NCBI RefSeq assembly: GCF_021390545.1
Contig: NZ_JAJUWR010000024.1
Location: 38,096-102,095 of the forward strand
Length of the DNA: 64,000 nucleotides
Reading direction: 5' to 3'
DNA from: Algoriphagus sp. AGSA1
GTDB taxonomy: Bacteria > Bacteroidota > Bacteroidia > Cytophagales > Cyclobacteriaceae
The notes under the pieces were generated by a model. It was not told the DNA's origin. It saw nothing but the letters and a program-made list of their open reading frames with translations, and did no database searches. Below, one piece after another: positions 53,499 through 63,216 of this stretch. The translations under genes and the position numbers were made by a program. The number at the start of each line of letters is the position of its first letter. The stretch's first letter is position 1.

Positions 53499-53572
53499 AC
53501 AGCGTGTAAATTGAAATTAAAGATATCTAATTTTAAACATAAATTAGACCTTGAACTATTATACGTAATCAT

Positions 53573-54550
53573 ATGGAAATCCTATTTGATGAGATCCCAA
53601 GTTTAGATTTAGCCGACTTCACTTCCGGCAATCCTGAAAAAAAAGCGGCATTTGTACAGAAGTTAGGAGAAGCGTACCAGAATATTGGTTTTGTTGCCAT
53701 TAAAAACCATGGTTTATCCCAAGACCTACAAGATAGGTTATACGGGTCAATAAAAGACTTTTTCAGACTACCGGATGAGATCAAGGCCAAATACGAGAAG
53801 CCTGAAATAGGATTTCAAAGAGGCTACACGGGTAAAGGTAAAGAACATGCCAAAGGCCGTAATACCGGTGATTTAAAGGAATTTTATCACGTAGGGCAAG
53901 AGCTCAGCAGAATCCCGGACACAGACCCCATCAAAGCGGAGTACCCACCAAACATCTGGCCTTCAGAGCTTCCTGAGTTCCAAAAGGATGCCAATGAAGC
54001 ATATAGAACCCTTGAAAACGCCGGGAAAGCAATGCTCCAGGCGATCGCGCTCTCTCTGGACTTGGAGGAAAATTATTTTGAGGAAAAGGTTGCCCATGGA
54101 AATTCAATTTTAAGGCAAATCCATTATTTCCCTATAGAAAAACCTGATGAGGTGCCGGCAGATGCAGTGAGAGCTGCGGAGCATGGGGATATCAACCTGA
54201 TCACGCTACTAATGGGAGCAAGTGCAGACGGACTTCAGGTGCTAAGAAGAGACGGCAAATGGATCCCTATAACGGCACTCCCTGATCAGTTGGTGGTCAA
54301 TGTGGGTGACATGCTGGAGCGACTCACAAATAAAAAACTGAAATCCACCATTCATAGAGTAGTGAATCCGCCCCGGGACAAGATGAACACCAGCAGGTAT
54401 TCCATTCCTTTCTTTATGCATCCTCGATCAGAAATGGACCTCACCTGTCTGGACAGTTGTGTGGACTCAGAACATCCCAAGCAATTTGAGGATGCCACTG
54501 CCGGTGAGTTTTTGGAAGAGCGTCTCCGAGAGCTGGGGCTAAGAAAATAA
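53573..54550 (+). CDS. Fe(II)/2-oxoglutarate-dependent oxygenase, isopenicillin-N-synthase-like
   Basis: This is a double-stranded beta-helix oxygenase. Iron ligands are His204 and Asp206 (AAEHGDINLITLL) and His261 (STIHRVVNP). The co-substrate-binding Arg-x-Ser is Arg275 (RYSIPFF). The N-terminal DIOX_N part is LADFTSGNPEKKAAFVQKLG. The length of 325 residues fits. The substrate is unknown; bacterial relatives act on varied small molecules. It is 3 bp before chrA. Confidence 0.9.
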   Translation: MEILFDEIPSLDLADFTSGNPEKKAAFVQKLGEAYQNIGFVAIKNHGLSQDLQDRLYGSIKDFFRLPDEIKAKYEKPEIGFQRGYTGKGKEHAKGRNTGDLKEFYHVGQELSRIPDTDPIKAEYPPNIWPSELPEFQKDANEAYRTLENAGKAMLQAIALSLDLEENYFEEKVAHGNSILRQIHYFPIEKPDEVPADAVRAAEHGDINLITLLMGASADGLQVLRRDGKWIPITALPDQLVVNVGDMLERLTNKKLKSTIHRVVNPPRDKMNTSRYSIPFFMHPRSEMDLTCLDSCVDSEHPKQFEDATAGEFLEERLRELGLRK

Positions 54551-54553
54551 GGC

Positions 54554-55753
54554 ATGTCGGTTAAGCAAGTCCGATACTACCTGTTTCTGAAAGATACCAT
54601 TATGCTTTCTATAACCGCTTTTGGCGGCCCACAGGCATTTCTTGCAATGCTACTTGACCGTATGGTGAAAATGAAAGCCTATATCTTGGAAGAGGAGCTT
54701 TGGGAACTTAACGCACTCTGCAATATGCTCCCAGGCCCCTCCTCCACACAGCTGATCTGTGCTATTGCTTTCCGGGTGGGCGGTCCCAATCTGGCTTATT
54801 TAGCATTGCTTGCCTGGATTCTACCTGCCACATTGCTTATGATCCTAGCGGCAATGCTGATCAATTTCCTTCAGGAAAGCACACCCGGGGCACTGGATTT
54901 CGCCCGTTTTATCCAGCCCATGGCGATTGGGTTTATCATCTTTGCCGCTCAAAAAATAATCGGGAAAACAATAAAGACCACTGAAGCAATGGTGTTGGTG
55001 TTGATTTCTGCCTTTATATCCTTTTTCTACAATTCTCCCTATATCTTCCCTGTATTACTGGTGATAGGTGGGTTAATCACCTCCTTCAAATACAAGCAGC
55101 AACCCAAGCTCGAAAAAGACACCCCTCTTAAAATCGAATGGGCCAACTTCTATCTCTGGGGCGGAGTGCTTGTCCTGGCCGCGGCACTGGGCGCAATTAC
55201 AAAATATCAACCCATCTTGCTTTTCGAGAACTTCTATAGAAACGGAAGCTTGATTTTCGGAGGCGGGCAGGTGTTGGTCCCCTATTTATATACTGAATTT
55301 GTGGATTTTAAGCATTTTCTGAGCTCAGAGGAATTTCTTACCGGATATGCCATTTCCCAAGGGATTCCAGGCCCTACGTTCACAATCTCCTCCTATGTAG
55401 GTGCCTTATCCATGAGGGAATTCGGAACAGTAGGCTTTATTATCGGGGGATTAATAGCCGCTGCGGGAATTTTCCTGCCGGGGATTTTTCTTATTTTCTT
55501 TGTGATCAGATTTTGGGACCAGCTGAAAAAATACAGACCAATAAGGGCTGCTCTGGAAGGAATCAATGCTGTTTCCTGTGGGATGTTGATTGCCGCTGCC
55601 TACTTGCTTTTTGAGCCCTTAGAGGCAAATAGCATAAATATTGTGTTTATTCTTGCAACGTATATGTTGCTGCAGTTTACTAAGGTGTCCTCCCCGGTAA
55701 TCATTGCCGGAGGGGTGATACTCGGCATTATTTACAACAATTTTTTCCTTTAG
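54554..55753 (+). CDS. chrA: Chromate transporter, full-length (two-domain)
   Basis: ChrA-family membrane protein. Both homologous halves are recognisable: TAFGGPQAFLAMLLDRMV and LCNMLPGPSSTQLICAIAFR in the first, GGGQVLVPYLYTEFV and SQGIPGPTFTISSYVGAL in the second. It has 399 residues and 10-12 helices. It exports chromate, or in some members takes up sulfate. No chrB regulator is seen. Confidence 0.9.
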   Translation: MSVKQVRYYLFLKDTIMLSITAFGGPQAFLAMLLDRMVKMKAYILEEELWELNALCNMLPGPSSTQLICAIAFRVGGPNLAYLALLAWILPATLLMILAAMLINFLQESTPGALDFARFIQPMAIGFIIFAAQKIIGKTIKTTEAMVLVLISAFISFFYNSPYIFPVLLVIGGLITSFKYKQQPKLEKDTPLKIEWANFYLWGGVLVLAAALGAITKYQPILLFENFYRNGSLIFGGGQVLVPYLYTEFVDFKHFLSSEEFLTGYAISQGIPGPTFTISSYVGALSMREFGTVGFIIGGLIAAAGIFLPGIFLIFFVIRFWDQLKKYRPIRAALEGINAVSCGMLIAAAYLLFEPLEANSINIVFILATYMLLQFTKVSSPVIIAGGVILGIIYNNFFL

Positions 55754-55844
55754 GACAAGTAAAACATCGCTATTTTCTGCCAAAAGAAACAAGAAGAGGT
55801 GTACTCACGTTTTAAAATTTAAATTCATTCCCTATCTTTCTTCT

Positions 55845-56510
55845 ATGCACGCATACGAATACATCAATAATCTGATCCCACCGCTCAAGCTTTCCGACAA
55901 AACCGGAATGGCATTGGCGTGGATGGAGGAAATCAGAACTGACGTACTCCCGGTGATAGACAAAGGCACGTTTCTAGGCTTGATCAAGGAGGATAAGATT
56001 TTTGAAAAAAACGATCCAGACACACTGATTGCGGACATCGAACCGGAAAACATTGATTGCTGGGTGTTCTCGGACAAGCATATCTACGATGTATTGAGAG
56101 TGAGTTCTGAACAACATTCCAATCTGGTAGCAGTACTGGACAGAGAGTCAAACTATCTTGGCATAGTCACGATGGAAGATTCTATAGCTGCCTTTGCGGA
56201 CAGCCTTTCTATCAAATCCCAAGGCAGCGTGGTGATCCTATCCCTGGCTATGACAGATTATAGCCTTTCGGAGATTTCCAGAATTATAGAATCAGAAAAC
56301 TCCAAGGTGCTCAGTTCCTTTATCACAACGGATCCCTTGGACGACACCAAGATCAAGCTCACCTTAAAACTGGACCAGACTGAGCTTCGCCATATCAAAG
56401 CTACTCTGGAACGGTTCGGGTATAAGGTCATTGATCATTATCAGGAAGAATCAGGAGTCAGCAGTGAAGAAGACAGAATCGGTAACCTTTTAAGATTTTT
56501 AGACATTTAG
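55845..56510 (+). CDS. CBS-pair protein with C-terminal ACT-like domain
   Basis: This 221-residue soluble protein has two CBS motifs in the first 130 residues (ALAWMEEIRTDVLPVIDKG and HSNLVAVLDRESNYLGIVTM). A C-terminal domain resembles ACT (SVVILSLAMTDYSLSEISRI). CBS pairs bind adenosine nucleotides. It is 3 bp upstream of nadK, an ATP-using enzyme, and may sense energy state. Its target is unknown. Confidence 0.88.
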   Translation: MHAYEYINNLIPPLKLSDKTGMALAWMEEIRTDVLPVIDKGTFLGLIKEDKIFEKNDPDTLIADIEPENIDCWVFSDKHIYDVLRVSSEQHSNLVAVLDRESNYLGIVTMEDSIAAFADSLSIKSQGSVVILSLAMTDYSLSEISRIIESENSKVLSSFITTDPLDDTKIKLTLKLDQTELRHIKATLERFGYKVIDHYQEESGVSSEEDRIGNLLRFLDI

Positions 56511-56513
56511 GGC

Positions 56514-57389
56514 ATGAAAGTCGCACTTCATGGCTTAGCGCTGAAAGCAGAATTGCTCCCGGATGTTAAGTCACTTTTTGATGCGCTTAGTAGGCATCAT
56601 TTTGAAATATTCGCCACAGAGCAATTTGACCGACAGCTGCGCAAGCTTGGGAGAAATGCCCTTAGCTATTGGGCACTGGAAAACAAAGAGGAAATGGCAT
56701 CTATGGATTTTGTGATTTCCATAGGAGGGGACGGCACCTTGCTGGACGCAGTGTGCCTTGTGGGTGAACTAGAAATCCCGATTTTAGGCCTCAATACGGG
56801 AAGGCTGGGCTTTTTGGCCACAGTGGCAACAGAGAGAATTTCTGAAGCCATATCCGAACTCGCAACGGACAATTACCAAATAGAATCAAGAACACTTGTT
56901 TCCTTGGATAGCCATAAAAAATTATTCAATGGCTTGAACTTCGGGCTGAATGAATTCACTATCCATAAGCGTGATACCTCTTCGATGATCACGGTCCACA
57001 CCTATATAGACGGAAAATACCTAAACAGCTATTGGGCGGATGGCTTGATTGTTTCCACACCTACGGGCTCCACTGGATATTCCTTAAGCTGTGGCGGCCC
57101 ATTGATATCCCCAGAGGCGAAAAACTTCGTCATCACGCCCGTTAGCCCTCACAATCTGAATGTTCGTCCTATCATTGTTTCGGATGAAAGTGAGATCAGT
57201 TTTGAAATAGAAGGGCGGGCAGAGAAATTCTTAATATCTTTGGACTCTCGATCTACGTCGATTTCCTCCGAGATGAAACTGAGTGTGAAGAAGGAAAACT
57301 TTTCCGCAAAATTGGTAAAGTTGCCTCATTATCATTTCTTTGATACTTTAAGACAAAAGCTAAACTGGGGTTTTGACATGAGAAACTAA
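56514..57389 (+). CDS. nadK: NAD kinase
   Basis: NadK phosphorylates NAD to NADP. Family motifs are FVISIGGDGTLLDAV (GGDG) and GLIVSTPTGSTGYSLSCGGP. It has 291 residues, the normal length. It starts 3 bp after the CBS gene and leads a run of envelope genes. Confidence 0.97.
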   Translation: MKVALHGLALKAELLPDVKSLFDALSRHHFEIFATEQFDRQLRKLGRNALSYWALENKEEMASMDFVISIGGDGTLLDAVCLVGELEIPILGLNTGRLGFLATVATERISEAISELATDNYQIESRTLVSLDSHKKLFNGLNFGLNEFTIHKRDTSSMITVHTYIDGKYLNSYWADGLIVSTPTGSTGYSLSCGGPLISPEAKNFVITPVSPHNLNVRPIIVSDESEISFEIEGRAEKFLISLDSRSTSISSEMKLSVKKENFSAKLVKLPHYHFFDTLRQKLNWGFDMRN

Positions 57390-57451
57390 ATTTGAGTACT
57401 GAAGACCTACCCGATTTGAGCTTAACAATTATTAACCCGCTAAATACTTTC

Positions 57452-58243
57452 ATGCGTTTTTTAAACGTTAGGTACTTCATATCTTGCATCGTCTTGAAAA
57501 AGGTCAATTTTCAGATTACCAACTACTTACTCCTATTTCCGCTGCTTTTCTTAGGTATTACCGGAGAAATTCAGGCGCAGAAATACGAAATAGGCGGCGG
57601 CATAGGAGTCGCGGCTTATTCAGGTGATATAATCAGGAAGATTGATCCGGGTCAATTAGGACCTCAAGGCACGTTGTTTGGCAGGAGAAATTTTGACAAT
57701 GTGTGGTCACTGCGGGTGGGCATTTCCGGTGGTGGCCTTAATGCGGCTGACAGCATCAAGCCCATAGACCAACTGGCAAAGGCCAGAGATGGCAGGTTTA
57801 GAGCTGGGGTACTGGAAGGTTCTGCTGTGATGGAGTTCAACTTTCTGGACTACCTCACGCAAAATTCCGAATTCCGGTTCTCACCATATGCTTTCTTTGG
57901 GGTAGGCTATACGCTAGTCTTTGCAAAGGGAAACACGCACCAATACAATGTCTCCACTAGGTATAATCTGGCGACGCTGGTTATTCCCTTTGGTGGAGGA
58001 GTGAAATTCCAACTTGACGATCGCTGGACTTTAGCCGCTGAACTCGGCTTTAGACCAACCTTTACAGATTACCTGGATAAAATAGACAGTAAAGAACCGG
58101 TCATTCCCAGATTCCAGGATCCAAACAATCCTGACCAACCCTACGGGATCAATTTCGGGAATGCATATGACAAGGATTGGTACTACTTCTTCGGGGTAAC
58201 AATCAGCTATACTATCATGACTACCAAATGCTACGCATATTAA
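57452..58243 (+). CDS. DUF6089-type outer-membrane beta-barrel protein
   Basis: The first ATG is 57452; an in-frame TTG at 57494 would give a cleaner signal peptide (KKVNFQITNYLLLFPLLFLG), so the start is open. The mature part begins QKYEIGGGIGVAAYSGDI and continues as beta strands with aromatic girdles to 58243. It matches DUF6089 proteins, which precede uppS and bamA in Bacteroidota. Function unknown. Confidence 0.8.
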   Translation: MRFLNVRYFISCIVLKKVNFQITNYLLLFPLLFLGITGEIQAQKYEIGGGIGVAAYSGDIIRKIDPGQLGPQGTLFGRRNFDNVWSLRVGISGGGLNAADSIKPIDQLAKARDGRFRAGVLEGSAVMEFNFLDYLTQNSEFRFSPYAFFGVGYTLVFAKGNTHQYNVSTRYNLATLVIPFGGGVKFQLDDRWTLAAELGFRPTFTDYLDKIDSKEPVIPRFQDPNNPDQPYGINFGNAYDKDWYYFFGVTISYTIMTTKCYAY

Positions 58244-58326
58244 TAAATCGGGCCCTAGGGCAAATATTTGGAAAAGAAATGGCATTTTTGTACCTCCAAA
58301 AAAGTAAGGGACCGGAGACGGCTGGA

Positions 58327-59064
58327 ATGAAGGAAGTATCAGACAACATCAACATCCCAAAGCATATTGCCATCATCATGGACGGCAATGGACGCTGGGC
58401 CACAAAGAAAGGCGCTATGCGCATATTTGGGCATAAAAACGCCACAAAGGCAGTCCGGGAGGCTATAGAAGGAGCAGACAGCCTAGGTGTTAAATACCTG
58501 ACCTTGTTCTCCTTTTCCACCGAGAACTGGTCTAGACCCAAAGCAGAAGTTGACGGACTAATGGAACTGCTCGTAAAGACTATGTCTGATGAGATCCCCA
58601 TGTTGATGAACGGCAACTTCAGATTAGAAAGCATAGGGGATGTGGAAAGCCTCCCTCCATCAGCCTATAAGACGCTGATGAAGGTGAAGGAAATAACATC
58701 CAAAAACACCGGTCTCAAAGTGATCCTGGCACTTAGCTACAGCGGTCACTGGGAGCTCACTCACGCAGCTAAACACATTGCTCAAAAAGTCTCAGAAGGA
58801 AAATTGAATGTGGAGGACATTACAGAAAAAGTAATGGCCGAACACCTGCAAACCGCCAACTATCCTGATCCTGAATTGATGATCAGAACTAGTGGTGAAT
58901 ACAGGATAAGCAATTTTCTACTATGGCAACTGGCCTACACAGAGATGTATTTCACCCCTGTGCTATGGCCGGATTTTAGAAGAGAGCACCTCTTTGCTGC
59001 GGTTTCCGATTTCCAATCAAGGGAAAGGAGATTCGGCAAAACGGGTGAGCAAGTTAAATCTTAA
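58327..59064 (+). CDS. uppS: Isoprenyl transferase (undecaprenyl diphosphate synthase)
   Basis: This enzyme builds the C55 carrier lipid for peptidoglycan. The motif IPKHIAIIMDGNGRWATKKG carries the catalytic Asp19. LTLFSFSTENWSRP and DLMIRTSGEYRISNFLLWQL-like segments follow. ATG 58327 gives 245 residues, the usual length. The frame is open to 58177, but the extra 50 residues overlap the preceding gene and are not family-like. Confidence 0.96.
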   Translation: MKEVSDNINIPKHIAIIMDGNGRWATKKGAMRIFGHKNATKAVREAIEGADSLGVKYLTLFSFSTENWSRPKAEVDGLMELLVKTMSDEIPMLMNGNFRLESIGDVESLPPSAYKTLMKVKEITSKNTGLKVILALSYSGHWELTHAAKHIAQKVSEGKLNVEDITEKVMAEHLQTANYPDPELMIRTSGEYRISNFLLWQLAYTEMYFTPVLWPDFRREHLFAAVSDFQSRERRFGKTGEQVKS

Positions 59065-59071
59065 GTAATTA

Positions 59072-61768
59072 ATGAAAAAAAGTTTACTGATTCTGTTTTG
59101 TCTGGTATGGGCAAGTTCAGCAATGGCGCAAATACGTTTGGGTCAAAGTCGCTATGCCACAAGCAAGCCAATCGATATTTTGGAGATGAATTATGCCCAG
59201 CCTAAAACATATAGGATCGCAGAAATAAAAGCCGTAGGCCTCACCACCCTGGATGAAATCGCCATACTTTCCCTCTCCGGACTGAAAGTGGATGATCAGA
59301 TCGAGGTGCCGGGAGATGCTATTTCCAATGCCCTCAAAAAGCTATGGGGACAGGGAATTATCGGAGACGTAAAGATCTTGGTGACAAAGATTGAAGGGGA
59401 TGATATCTCCTTGTTACTCGACCTTACCGAACGGCCAAGGTTCTCCCGTGTGGAATTTACCGGAATGAACAAAACCCAGGAAAGTGAACTTCGCGACAAA
59501 GTCAACATCAGAGGGCGTGTGGTCAGAGACGATGTGTTGAATAATGCCAAGCGGACTATCGAGCGGTACTACCTGGACAAGGGATTTATGAACGCGGATG
59601 TCAAAATCAAGCAGGAAAGAGACACCACACTTCCGAACTCGGTCAAGTTGATTTTCGACGTAACCCAAAATTCAAAGGTGAGAATCAATGAGATCAAGTT
59701 CTATGGCAATGAAGAGCTGAATGACACCAAACTTAAAAAGAAGCTTAAAAAGACTAAGGAGCATGCCAGAGTAAGTGTGTTCAAGGACGGTTTTTCCAGA
59801 CTGACGGATGCCAGTGCAGAAGACATCAAAAATACCATCCTATACACTGATTCTGCCTCGCATGAAGATGTGAAAGACTACATCAACAAAAACTTCAAGC
59901 TCAATTTCTTCAACGGCTCCAAGTACATTCCTAAAGAATATAGAAATGACAAGGATAATGTGATCAATTTCTACCAAAGTAGGGGGTTCCGAGATGCGAA
60001 AATCACTGCAGACTCTGTTTACGACTTTAGTGAGGACAAGATCAACATTGATATCGCCTTGGAGGAAGGACGTAAGTATTATTATAGAAATATCACCTTC
60101 AACGGAAATTTCATCCACCCGGACCAAGTCTTGCTTGCGAAGCTCGGTATTCAGCGAGGGGATGTTTATGATAAAGAAAAACTGGACAAAAGACTCAACT
60201 ATGATCCTACCAGAGGGGATGATGTAAGTTCCCTTTACCAGAATGACGGGTACCTGTTCTTTGATATAGATCCGGTAGAAATAAATGTAGCAGGAGATTC
60301 CATAGACCTGGAAATGAGGATCGTGGAAGGGCCGCAAGTGACGGTGAACTCTGTCAACATCAAAGGAAATGAACGGACTTCCGACCACGTAGTCATGCGG
60401 GAAATCCGTATCCTGCCCGGTCAGAAATTCAACAGAGAGCTTCTGGTTCGTACTATCCGGGAACTTTCCACTTTGGGTTACTTTGACCCCGAAAAAATCG
60501 AACCTGATCTTCGACCAAACTTCGAAGCCGCTACAGTGGATATCACATTCAACCTGGAAGAGCGTCCTAATGACCAGATAGAACTTTCAGGAGGATGGGG
60601 CGGATTTTACGGATTCGTAGGTACAGTAGGACTTTCATTCAACAATTTCTCCATCCGCAATATTGGTGATTTTTCCAAGTGGGATCCCCTACCTGTAGGA
60701 GATGGGCAAAAGCTCTCACTTCGAGTACAGGCTAACGGACGTACTTTCCAAAACTATTCCGTATCCCTGACGGAACCTTGGTTTGGTGGGAAGAAACCAA
60801 ATGCGTTAAGCTTCTCATTCAACCACTCTGTGCAACGGCAGGTTGATTTCTTTAACCAATCAAGTTTTGGGGATGAACTAGGCTATTTCAAAATCACCGG
60901 CTTGACACTGGGACTGGCCAAAAGAGTAACCTGGCCGGATGATAACTTCAGCATCAGAAACTCCCTGCAGTTTCAGATCTACGAGTTTGACCGTTTTGGA
61001 ACCTCATTTGGGCTAAGTTATCCTACAGGAACTTCAAACAGTTTGGCATGGAATACCACAATTGCAAGATATAATATTGACAATCCCACCTATCCTAGAT
61101 TCGGATCAAACATCATTCTATCCGGTACATTCACTCCTCCTTATACTTCCATAAACAAGAGCATCAATGATGAATCCCCTGATCAGGAAAAGTATAAATG
61201 GCTGGAATACCATAAGTGGATGTTTGATGCCTCCGTCTATACTCCTTTATTTGGCTCCACCAAGTTAGTAGGAAGTGCCAGAGCACATATGGGATTCTTG
61301 GGCTCCTACGGCAATAAGCTGGGCATCATCCCATTGGAAAGGTTCGTAATGGGTGGTGACGGGATGACCATGAACAATTTCGCATTAGGTCAAGAGATCA
61401 TTGGCCTACGTGGGTACGAAAACCAGTCCATCACCCCAGGCAGAGACACCAGAGGCCAGGAAGGTGCAGATCCTTATGGAGGGGTGGTCTATAACAAATA
61501 TGTAATGGAGGTGAGGTATCTGGTATCTCCCAATCCCTCCGCCACCATCTTTTTGCTCGCGTTTGCCGAGGCAGGTAATAACTGGGGGTCATACAAGGAC
61601 TTCAATCCTTATGATCTGAAAAAATCCGCAGGAGCAGGAGCCAGGATATTTATGCCTGCATTTGGATTGCTCGGTATTGACTGGGGCTATGGTTTCGATC
61701 CTATCCCCGGAGGAAGAACTAGAAGTGGTTCACAGTTCCACTTTACCATAGGGCAACAATTACGATAA
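59072..61768 (+). CDS. bamA: Outer-membrane protein assembly factor BamA
   Basis: BamA inserts beta-barrel proteins into the outer membrane. A signal peptide (LLILFCLVWASSAMA) precedes five POTRA-like units across about residues 45-490. The Omp85 barrel follows, with the L6 motif IGLRGYEN and C-terminal FHFTIGQQLR. At 898 residues it is longer than the E. coli protein. It is 7 bp after uppS, and the two OmpH/Skp chaperone genes follow. Confidence 0.96.
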   Translation: MKKSLLILFCLVWASSAMAQIRLGQSRYATSKPIDILEMNYAQPKTYRIAEIKAVGLTTLDEIAILSLSGLKVDDQIEVPGDAISNALKKLWGQGIIGDVKILVTKIEGDDISLLLDLTERPRFSRVEFTGMNKTQESELRDKVNIRGRVVRDDVLNNAKRTIERYYLDKGFMNADVKIKQERDTTLPNSVKLIFDVTQNSKVRINEIKFYGNEELNDTKLKKKLKKTKEHARVSVFKDGFSRLTDASAEDIKNTILYTDSASHEDVKDYINKNFKLNFFNGSKYIPKEYRNDKDNVINFYQSRGFRDAKITADSVYDFSEDKINIDIALEEGRKYYYRNITFNGNFIHPDQVLLAKLGIQRGDVYDKEKLDKRLNYDPTRGDDVSSLYQNDGYLFFDIDPVEINVAGDSIDLEMRIVEGPQVTVNSVNIKGNERTSDHVVMREIRILPGQKFNRELLVRTIRELSTLGYFDPEKIEPDLRPNFEAATVDITFNLEERPNDQIELSGGWGGFYGFVGTVGLSFNNFSIRNIGDFSKWDPLPVGDGQKLSLRVQANGRTFQNYSVSLTEPWFGGKKPNALSFSFNHSVQRQVDFFNQSSFGDELGYFKITGLTLGLAKRVTWPDDNFSIRNSLQFQIYEFDRFGTSFGLSYPTGTSNSLAWNTTIARYNIDNPTYPRFGSNIILSGTFTPPYTSINKSINDESPDQEKYKWLEYHKWMFDASVYTPLFGSTKLVGSARAHMGFLGSYGNKLGIIPLERFVMGGDGMTMNNFALGQEIIGLRGYENQSITPGRDTRGQEGADPYGGVVYNKYVMEVRYLVSPNPSATIFLLAFAEAGNNWGSYKDFNPYDLKKSAGAGARIFMPAFGLLGIDWGYGFDPIPGGRTRSGSQFHFTIGQQLR

Positions 61769-61861
61769 GTCTGGCTTTTACAGGCAGGAATAGTTAATTT
61801 ATGCAAAAATTGCCATTCATGGAATGTGCCAAAATATAGCAAGTGTTAATTTTCAAAACGC

Positions 61862-62392
61862 ATGAATAAATCATTGAAAATTGTATTTTTGCTGCTCTTT
61901 GTCCTCCAGTCAGTATCTTTAACGGCACAGAAGATAGGATATGTTGATTCGGAGTACATCTTAAACAAGCATCCGGACTATAAGGTTATCCAAGAAGAGC
62001 TGGAAAAGATAAGTTCGGAATGGAAGAAAGAGGCACAAAATTTGGATAAAGAGATCAAAGAACTTACCATACAGCTCAAAGCAGAAGAAGTTCTTCTCAC
62101 AGAAGAAATGTACCAGCAAAGGCTGGAACAGATTAAATTAAAACAAAAGGAATCCCAAGAATTCAATAATAGGATTTTCGGCATAGACGGGCAGTATTTC
62201 CAAAAGCAGGCTGAACTGATGCAACCCCTACAGTCAAAAATCTACGATGCTATGGAGCGGGTAAGCAGACGGAACAATCTGGGAATGTTATTTGATAAGG
62301 CCGCCGCACCCTCAGCGATTATCTACACAGATCCCAGGCATGACTATTCGGAGTTTATATTGGAGGAATTGGGAATAGAAGACAACAAATAA
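61862..62392 (+). CDS. OmpH/Skp-family periplasmic chaperone, copy 1
   Basis: The protein has a signal peptide (IVFLLLFVLQSVSLTAQ) and then KIGYVDSEYILNKHPDYKVI, the OmpH/Skp start. A coiled-coil hairpin follows to a beta return (GMLFDKAAAPSAIIYTD). It has 176 residues. It holds unfolded outer-membrane proteins in the periplasm, fitting its place behind bamA. Confidence 0.93.
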   Translation: MNKSLKIVFLLLFVLQSVSLTAQKIGYVDSEYILNKHPDYKVIQEELEKISSEWKKEAQNLDKEIKELTIQLKAEEVLLTEEMYQQRLEQIKLKQKESQEFNNRIFGIDGQYFQKQAELMQPLQSKIYDAMERVSRRNNLGMLFDKAAAPSAIIYTDPRHDYSEFILEELGIEDNK

Positions 62393-62406
62393 ACAGAAAC
62401 ACAGAA

Positions 62407-62952
62407 ATGATCAAAGTAAAAGTTATCCTTTCCGCAGTAGCCTTGCTTTGCGTAGGATTCGCAGCTCAGGCTCAAGATGTAAAGATTGGTTATACCAACG
62501 TGGAATTTATCATGGATTTGATGCCGGAAATGGAGCAGATAGCTGCTGACATCAAGGATTATGAAACACAATTGCAGACTACCATGCAACTGAAAGGCGA
62601 AGATTTTCAGCGCCAGGTAAGAACGTTTGAGCAATCATCCCAGTCTATGACCGAAGATGCAAGAGCTGCTAAAGTAAAAGAATTGACTGAACTTCAGAAT
62701 AGCTTACAGAAAATGGAAAATGATTCTCAAATCAGCTACCAAAGAAAGCTTGGCGAGCTTCTTTCTCCTGTACAGAATAAAGTAATCAATGCGATCAATG
62801 CTGTGGCAGCAGAAAACAACTACACACATATCTTTGCTGAGTCTGCAGGACAGGCTCCTATCCTTCTTTACACCAAAGAGGAAGATAAATTCACTGAATT
62901 GGTATTGGCGAAGCTAGGACTGGAAATGCCAGCTGCTCCGGCAGGGAATTAA
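62407..62952 (+). CDS. OmpH/Skp-family periplasmic chaperone, copy 2
   Basis: The protein has a signal peptide (VILSAVALLCVGFAAQA), DVKIGYTNVEFIMDLMPEME, a coiled coil and a closing THIFAESAGQAPILLYT. It has 181 residues. It begins 14 bp after copy 1; the two have the same layout but differ through the coiled coil, so they may form hetero-trimers or divide clients. A terminator follows. Confidence 0.93.
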   Translation: MIKVKVILSAVALLCVGFAAQAQDVKIGYTNVEFIMDLMPEMEQIAADIKDYETQLQTTMQLKGEDFQRQVRTFEQSSQSMTEDARAAKVKELTELQNSLQKMENDSQISYQRKLGELLSPVQNKVINAINAVAAENNYTHIFAESAGQAPILLYTKEEDKFTELVLAKLGLEMPAAPAGN

Positions 62953-62971
62953 TTCAAAAAGAAATTAAAGG

Positions 62972-63008
62972 AAAACCGTTGGTTCAGGATTGAACCAGCG
63001 GTTTTTTT
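62972..63008 (+). terminator. Intrinsic terminator after the ompH pair
   Basis: Arms at 62972-62986 and 62991-63005 form 15 pairs (one G-U) around GGAT, running into eight T residues. It ends the envelope gene run. Confidence 0.9.
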
Positions 63009-63129
63009 TGTTCCTTTCCTTACCGTTAAGTCCACAGAGGACGCAGATTTTTCCTAATCATTTCCGTCTGCGACGCTTGGAGAGGAGCATGTATTCTCCT
63101 TTCCTTTGTTATCCTGCTTCTCCTCCACT

Positions 63130-63153
63130 ATCCTGCTTCTCCAGAAGCAGGAT
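63130..63153. repeat. Perfect 11-bp palindromic arms with a nearby direct copy
   Basis: ATCCTGCTTCT (63130-63140) and AGAAGCAGGAT (63143-63153) are exact inverses. A direct copy of TATCCTGCTTCTCC lies about 20 bp upstream. No T-run follows; it lies in the non-coding gap before the small thioredoxin gene. Confidence 0.45.
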
Positions 63154-63216
63154 CCAATTTGGACTTTCATTTACAGTTGCCCCTTCCTAATTTTAGGACA
63201 GTTTATTTTAAATACC

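Noticed and set aside
54554..55753. Chromate resistance island
   Set aside because: chrA is alone between ordinary genes with no chrB or mobile ends, so it is not evidence for a transferred resistance cluster.
58177..58326. N-terminal extension of UppS
   Set aside because: It overlaps the DUF6089 gene and would make the enzyme 50 residues longer than the family.
63106..63216. N-terminal extension of the small thioredoxin
   Set aside because: The extra 37 residues lie over the palindromic repeat and have no thioredoxin character. ATG 63217 fits the fold.
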